Shown here piece after piece: positions 60,142-64,000 of a stretch of 64,000 bases of DNA. Numbering within the stretch: position 1 is the first letter of the stretch; each line of letters begins with the position of its first letter. A model generated the notes under the pieces. It was not told the origin of the DNA and searched no databases. It saw only the letters and a list, made by a program, of their open reading frames with translations. The position numbers were made by a program, and so were the translations under genes. Source of the DNA: Paenibacillus_AR sp051594765 (GTDB lineage Bacteria > Bacillota > Bacilli > Paenibacillales > NBRC-103111); the NCBI RefSeq assembly GCF_051594765.1, contig NZ_JBPPGJ010000001.1, positions 434,001-498,000 on the forward strand, in the 5' to 3' direction.

Positions 60142-61986
60142 ATGTGCGGAATAACAGGCTGGATCGATTGGCAAAAGGACTTGACCCAGTACCCTGCCGT
60201 TCTCGAAGGGATGACGGAGACGCTGGCGCCCAGAGGCCCCGATGCATCGGGAACTTGGATCAATCGGCACTGCGCGCTCGGTCACCGCAGGCTGTCGGTA
60301 ATGGATCCGGAGAACGGCGCCCAGCCCATGATCCGGGTGTACGGGGACTATACCTATACCATTGTCTATAACGGGGAGCTGTACAACGCCTTCGAGCTGA
60401 AGCGCGAGCTGGAGCAGCGCGGGCATGTGTTCAAAACCACTTGCGACACAGAGGTGCTCCTGGTGTCGTTCATCGAATGGGGCCGGGGCTGCGTGGACCG
60501 GCTGAATGGCATCTTCGCCTTCGCGGTGTGGAGCGATAAGGACGAGGCCCTGTACCTGGTCCGCGACCGGCTGGGGGTGAAGCCGCTGTTCTATGTGTTC
60601 CGGGACGGAGTCTTCCTGTTCGGCTCGGAGCCGAAGGCGATACTCGCCCATCCGGATTACGAGCCCGTGGTGGATCAGGAAGGCATCTCCGAAATATTCG
60701 GCATCGGCCCGGCCAGGACGCCGGGCCATGGCATCTATAAGGATATGTCGGAGCTGAAGCCGGGGCACTGCATGGTGGTGGACCGCAGCGGCATCTCCAT
60801 CAAGACGTACTGGGCCCTGGAGAGCAAGCCGCATCCCCACGACGTGTTCGAGACGGCCTCCCACGTCCGGGAGCTCCTGCTCGATACCGTGCAGCGCCAG
60901 CTTATCTCCGACGTGCCGGTCTGCACCCTCTTGTCCGGCGGCCTGGACTCCAGCGCGCTTACAGCCATTGCGGCCTCCTATTACGCCGCCAACGGCCAAG
61001 GCGCAGTCCCCACCTATTCGGTGGATTACGTGGACAACGACAAGCATTTTAAGGCGAACGCGTTCCAGCCCAATGCCGACGCTCCCTGGATCAAGCGGAT
61101 GAGCGAGCATCTGGGGACCGTACACCATCCGGTGGAGTTCGACACGCCGGAGCTGGTGGAGTCGCTGAAGAGCGCCGTATTGGCCCGGGATACGCCGGGC
61201 ATGGCGGACGTGGACGGCTCCTTGTACCTCTTCTGCCGGGAAATCAAGAAGGGCGCCACCGTGGCCGTGTCCGGCGAGGCGGCGGATGAGATCTTCGGCG
61301 GCTACCCCTGGTTCCACCGGGAGGACTCCCTGCAGGCGGATACCTTCCCCTGGGCGCTGAAGGTCAAGGACCGGGCCACCATTCTGTCCCTCGAGGCGGC
61401 CGATTACATCCGTCCCGAGGAGTATGCCCGGAACCGCTATCGGCAGGCTCTCGACGAGGTTCCCCACCTGGACGGGGAGAACGCCCAGCAGCGCCGGATG
61501 AGGGAGATATCGTACCTGAATGTGACCCGCTTCATGCCAACACTCCTGGACCGGAAGGACCGGATGAGCATGGCGGTAGGCCTCGAGGTCCGGGTGCCTT
61601 ATTGCGATCACCGCCTGGTGGAGTACGTATGGAACATCCCCTGGGAGATCAAGACCGCCGGCGACCGGGAGAAGGGCATTCTTCGCCAGGCCTTGAAGGG
61701 CATTCTGCCCGACGATGTCCTCTTCCGCAAGAAGAGCCCCTATCCGAAGACCCACAACCCGAATTACATGTCCGCCGTCCGCGAGCAGCTCCGGGAGATC
61801 CTGCACGATCCGTCATCTCCGCTGCTGCCTCTCATAAATGTAGCTCAATTGAAGGAAATGACGAAGCCGGACAGCACCACGTCGGACTTCCCGTGGTTCG
61901 GGCAGCTCATGACCGGCCCCCAGCTGTTCGCCTTCCTGATCCAGACGGACTTCTGGCTCCGGACGTATAAGATTTCGGTTCGGTAA
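60142..61986 (+). CDS. asnB: Asparagine synthase (glutamine-hydrolysing)
   Basis: 614 residues. After removal of Met, Cys2 is the nucleophile of the N-terminal glutaminase domain (MCGITGWIDW; RGPDASG; HRRLSV; YNGELYN). The synthetase domain has the ATP pyrophosphatase motif LLSGGLDSS (about 275) and SGEAADEIFGGYPWFH. It makes asparagine from aspartate, ATP and glutamine. The ATG at 60142 is required to place Cys at position 2 and follows AAAGGATGAGG; a longer reading frame upstream is not used. Stand-alone gene; some AsnB homologues amidate wall peptides instead, but nothing here points to that. Confidence 0.94.
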   Translation: MCGITGWIDWQKDLTQYPAVLEGMTETLAPRGPDASGTWINRHCALGHRRLSVMDPENGAQPMIRVYGDYTYTIVYNGELYNAFELKRELEQRGHVFKTTCDTEVLLVSFIEWGRGCVDRLNGIFAFAVWSDKDEALYLVRDRLGVKPLFYVFRDGVFLFGSEPKAILAHPDYEPVVDQEGISEIFGIGPARTPGHGIYKDMSELKPGHCMVVDRSGISIKTYWALESKPHPHDVFETASHVRELLLDTVQRQLISDVPVCTLLSGGLDSSALTAIAASYYAANGQGAVPTYSVDYVDNDKHFKANAFQPNADAPWIKRMSEHLGTVHHPVEFDTPELVESLKSAVLARDTPGMADVDGSLYLFCREIKKGATVAVSGEAADEIFGGYPWFHREDSLQADTFPWALKVKDRATILSLEAADYIRPEEYARNRYRQALDEVPHLDGENAQQRRMREISYLNVTRFMPTLLDRKDRMSMAVGLEVRVPYCDHRLVEYVWNIPWEIKTAGDREKGILRQALKGILPDDVLFRKKSPYPKTHNPNYMSAVREQLREILHDPSSPLLPLINVAQLKEMTKPDSTTSDFPWFGQLMTGPQLFAFLIQTDFWLRTYKISVR

Positions 61987-62106
61987 TGGTTTAGCCGGCT
62001 TGAGCGGTTCACGCCAGGCCGGCTTCACGGTATACGGGCTGCAGACGAAGAACGTCCTCACGGCGATTGCCAGGGGGCGTTCTTACACCTCGCGTCGCGG
62101 CCAAAT

Positions 62107-62150
62107 GCACAAATAAGCCGCCGGCCCGAGGGCCGACGGCTTATTTGTGC
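62107..62150. terminator. Bidirectional terminator between asnB and rdgB
   Basis: GCACAAATAAGCCG (62107-62120) pairs with CGGCTTATTTGTGC (62137-62150), extended inside by GGCCC/GGGCC. Confidence 0.88.
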
Positions 62151-62165
62151 GCTGCGTTTGGAGCA

Positions 62166-62792
62166 TCAAAACAACAGCTCCATCATCTGTTTGAAGGCCA
62201 ACGCACGGTGGCTGATCTTGTTCTTCTCCTCCAGGGGAAGCTCCGCCATCGTCTGGCTGTATTCGGGCAAATAAAAATAGGGATCATAGCCAAAGCCGCC
62301 CGAACCTCTTGCCTCCCCCAGAATGTAGCCTTCGCAGGAGCCCTCGAACAGTATGCTCTGCCGCTGGGTGGGATCCGTCAGCACCAGGGAGCAGACATAC
62401 GCCGCCTTGCTCCAGACCGGCGGATGCCCCACGCCAAGCCGCATGGACGGGAATGTCAACTTGGACGCCAGATCCCGCAGCAGCTTGGCGTTGTTCTCGT
62501 GATCCTTGGCGCCCTCGCCTGCATACCGGGCGGACCGGACGCCCGGCTCGCCTCCCAGCGCCTCCACCACGAGGCCCGAATCGTCGGCCAGCACCGGCAC
62601 GCCGAGACGATAGGCCACCGTCTCCGCCTTGATCCGGGCATTCTCCGTGAAGGTCCGTCCGTTCTCCTCGATATCCGGGATCTCCGGATAATCCGCCAGA
62701 CTCTTCACCCCGATGCCCCGTCTCCGGAACATCTCTGCGATTTCTCGGACCTTGCCTTGATTTTTGGTGGCAACCACCATGATTTTGCTCAA
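62166..62792 (-). CDS. rdgB: XTP/dITP diphosphatase (RdgB/HAM1 family)
   Basis: 208 residues. It hydrolyses non-canonical purine triphosphates to keep them out of DNA and RNA. Family motifs: VVATKNQGKVREI at the N-terminus, ENARIKAETVAYRL, ADDSGLVVEALGG, RYAGEGA, and GGFGYDPYFYLPE. TTG at 62792 is taken as the start: AAAGGAG lies ten bases upstream and the codon overlaps the rph stop as TTGA. This gives MSKIMVVATKNQGK, as in homologues. rph-rdgB order is common in Bacillus. Confidence 0.94.
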   Translation of the reverse strand: MSKIMVVATKNQGKVREIAEMFRRRGIGVKSLADYPEIPDIEENGRTFTENARIKAETVAYRLGVPVLADDSGLVVEALGGEPGVRSARYAGEGAKDHENNAKLLRDLASKLTFPSMRLGVGHPPVWSKAAYVCSLVLTDPTQRQSILFEGSCEGYILGEARGSGGFGYDPYFYLPEYSQTMAELPLEEKNKISHRALAFKQMMELLF

Positions 62793-63550
62793 GCGCGGCA
62801 CGCTCCTTTGCGTCCTCCCGGGATCAGGTCCGCGATGGGACCCAAGGCTTCCATCTGAACCAGGATCAGCTCCTGGATGCCCTTCTCCGCCAAGGCCAAG
62901 AGCGAATCCAGCTCCTCCCTCGAGAACGGAGCCTCCTCGCCGGTGCCCTGCACCTCCACGAACTGGCCGGAGCCCGTCATGACCACATTCATGTCCACCT
63001 TGGCCGCCGAATCCTCTTCATACTTCAGGTCAAGAGCCGGATTCCCTCCCACCACGCCGACACTGACGGATGCCAGATAGTCCTTGATCGGGAACACGGA
63101 TAACTGCTTCTCCTGACAGATCTTATGAATCGCGTAGGCCATAGCCACGAAGGCGCCGGTGATGGAGGTCGTCCGGGTTCCTCCGTCCGCCTGGATGACG
63201 TCGCAGTCCAGCGTAATCGTCCGCTCCCCCAGCTTCTCCAGATCCACAACGGACCGCAGCGCGCGGCCGATGAGCCGCTGAATCTCCATGGTCCGTCCGC
63301 CCAGCTTGCCCTTGGCCGCTTCCCGTTGGTTGCGGACCTGTGTGGCGCGGGGAAGCATGGAATATTCGGCGGTGACCCAGCCTCTACCCTGTCCCTTCAT
63401 GAACGGCGGCACCCGTTCCTCCACGGAGGCCGTACAGATCACCTTCGTGTCCCCCACTTCGATCAGTACCGAGCCTTCCGCGTGCTTGATATAAGGTGTC
63501 GTGATATGAACCGGGCGCAGTTCATCCAGCTGTCTTCCGTCGATGCGCAT
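62789..63550 (-). CDS. rph: Ribonuclease PH
   Basis: 253 residues. Phosphorolytic 3' exonuclease that trims tRNA precursors. RIDGRQLDELRPVHI at the start, CTASVEERVPPF, GRGWVTAEYSMLPRAT, REAAKGKLGGRTMEIQRLIGRALR, DCDVIQADGGTRTTSITGA and DLKYEEDSAAKVDMNVVMTG are all family signatures. The ATG at 63550 follows GGGGAGG by ten bases. rdgB overlaps its stop. Confidence 0.96.
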   Translation of the reverse strand: MRIDGRQLDELRPVHITTPYIKHAEGSVLIEVGDTKVICTASVEERVPPFMKGQGRGWVTAEYSMLPRATQVRNQREAAKGKLGGRTMEIQRLIGRALRSVVDLEKLGERTITLDCDVIQADGGTRTTSITGAFVAMAYAIHKICQEKQLSVFPIKDYLASVSVGVVGGNPALDLKYEEDSAAKVDMNVVMTGSGQFVEVQGTGEEAPFSREELDSLLALAEKGIQELILVQMEALGPIADLIPGGRKGACRA

Positions 63551-63612
63551 GTTGATGGATCCTCCCCTGATTAGCCTGCCTAGGTCCCTGCCGTCCTGCA
63601 TTTCCATAGCAA

Positions 63613-63618
63613 AGTATA
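63613..63618 (-). promoter_or_regulatory. Possible -10 element of rph-rdgB
   Basis: TATACT on the minus strand about 65 bases before the rph ATG. The -35 is not convincing. Confidence 0.35.
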
Positions 63619-63705
63619 CCTCATTTTAACAAAGGTTACGCACGGGGGCAAAATAAACCTTACCGCCGACCCCAAGGGACGGGCTTCGCATGGAAACGCG
63701 ATGTC

Positions 63706-63714
63706 TGCTATGAT
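63706..63714 (+). promoter_or_regulatory. Extended -10 promoter of the oxidoreductase gene
   Basis: TGCTATGAT (63706-63714) is an extended -10, with TTCGCA (63685-63690) 18 bases before the hexamer as a fair -35. Confidence 0.5.
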
Positions 63715-63763
63715 GGGATGCAGAGGGAACGCAAGACTATATGGAATGGAGAGATTGCCCATC

Positions 63764-64000
63764 ATGACTACCGAAACCATCAAGTGGGGCGTACTGGGCT
63801 ATGCCCGCATCGCCAAGATGTCCCTGATCCCCGCCATTCGTCAGGCCGGCAACTCGGAGCTGTATGCCGTGGCTTCCCGTGATCCGGAGAAGCGCAAGGA
63901 ATGCGAAGAGCTGTTCGGACCCGCCAAACTGTACGGCACCTACGAGGAGCTCCTGGACGATCCGGACGTGCAGGCGGTCTATATCCCCCTGCCCAATTCG
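63764..64000 (+). CDS. Gfo/Idh/MocA-family oxidoreductase (3' end off the window)
   Basis: 79 codons are visible. The NAD(P)-binding Rossmann start IKWGVLGYARIAKMSLIPAI, then LYAVASRDPEKRKECEELFG, YEELLDDPDVQAVYIPLPNS, is the classic N-terminus of this family, which oxidises sugars, inositols or related polyols. GGAGAG lies about 11 bases before the ATG. Substrate cannot be told from the visible part. Confidence 0.9.
   Translation, partial: MTTETIKWGVLGYARIAKMSLIPAIRQAGNSELYAVASRDPEKRKECEELFGPAKLYGTYEELLDDPDVQAVYIPLPNS

Noticed and set aside
59734..61806. Open frame of about 690 codons antisense to asnB
   Set aside because: Composition is that of a shadow frame; asnB on the plus strand is unambiguous.

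Overview
The window reads as chromosome of a GC-rich, spore-forming Bacillota, most likely Paenibacillus or a close relative. Reasons: a tRNA-Val T-box upstream of valS, a SpoVID-like LysM spore protein, the Bacillus-type order lonB-lonA-ysxC-ysxD-hemA-hemX, LplB/YtcP/LplA-type sugar transporters, SLH-anchored exoproteins, and TTG/GTG starts with strong GGAGG ribosome sites. Almost everything is transcribed on the minus strand.

Region 1 (1-4.4 kb): folC (runs off the left edge) and valS with its T-box leader. Region 2 (4.5-25.3 kb): a carbohydrate-utilisation locus lying where Bacillus has valS next to spoVID. In transcription order it holds an unrecognised protein, a very long GH2 enzyme, a GH105 unsaturated-uronyl hydrolase and a membrane-bound YesS-like AraC regulator; then, from a second promoter region, two ABC permeases, a lipoprotein binding protein, an unrecognised toroid-like protein, a 1624-residue exported beta-helix protein ending in a dockerin-like module, and a cohesin-SLH protein. 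The last two look like an enzyme and its surface anchor. A shared AATTCTYGYATA motif sits upstream of both halves. The substrate is probably a uronate-containing plant polysaccharide (inferred).

Region 3 (25.5-33.6 kb): small membrane proteins, spoVID-like, an RluA-family pseudouridine synthase, an exported phosphodiester glycosidase, and an assimilatory nitrite reductase set (nirB, nirD, extra uroporphyrinogen-III synthase) with a perfect TnrA/GlnR site. Region 4 (33.9-43.9 kb): tetrapyrrole genes hemA-hemX-precorrin-2 dehydrogenase-hemC-cobA/hemD-hemB, followed by a fused siroheme-decarboxylase-like gene (AhbAB/NirDL type), then a convergent Crp/Fnr-family gene and hemL. hemA has a PerR-like box over its promoter. 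Together these genes reach siroheme and possibly didecarboxysiroheme.

Region 5 (44-57 kb): protein quality control (ysxD, ysxC, lonA, lonB, clpX, clpP, tig), plus ispG, two exported wall/polysaccharide enzymes and a YsoA-like protein. Region 6 (57.2-64 kb): tRNA-Gly and tRNA-Arg, a second clpP behind an ECF sigma factor, a 47-residue protein, a lipoprotein, asnB, rdgB, rph, and the start of a Gfo/Idh/MocA oxidoreductase. No insertion sequence, prophage, CRISPR array or rRNA was seen.
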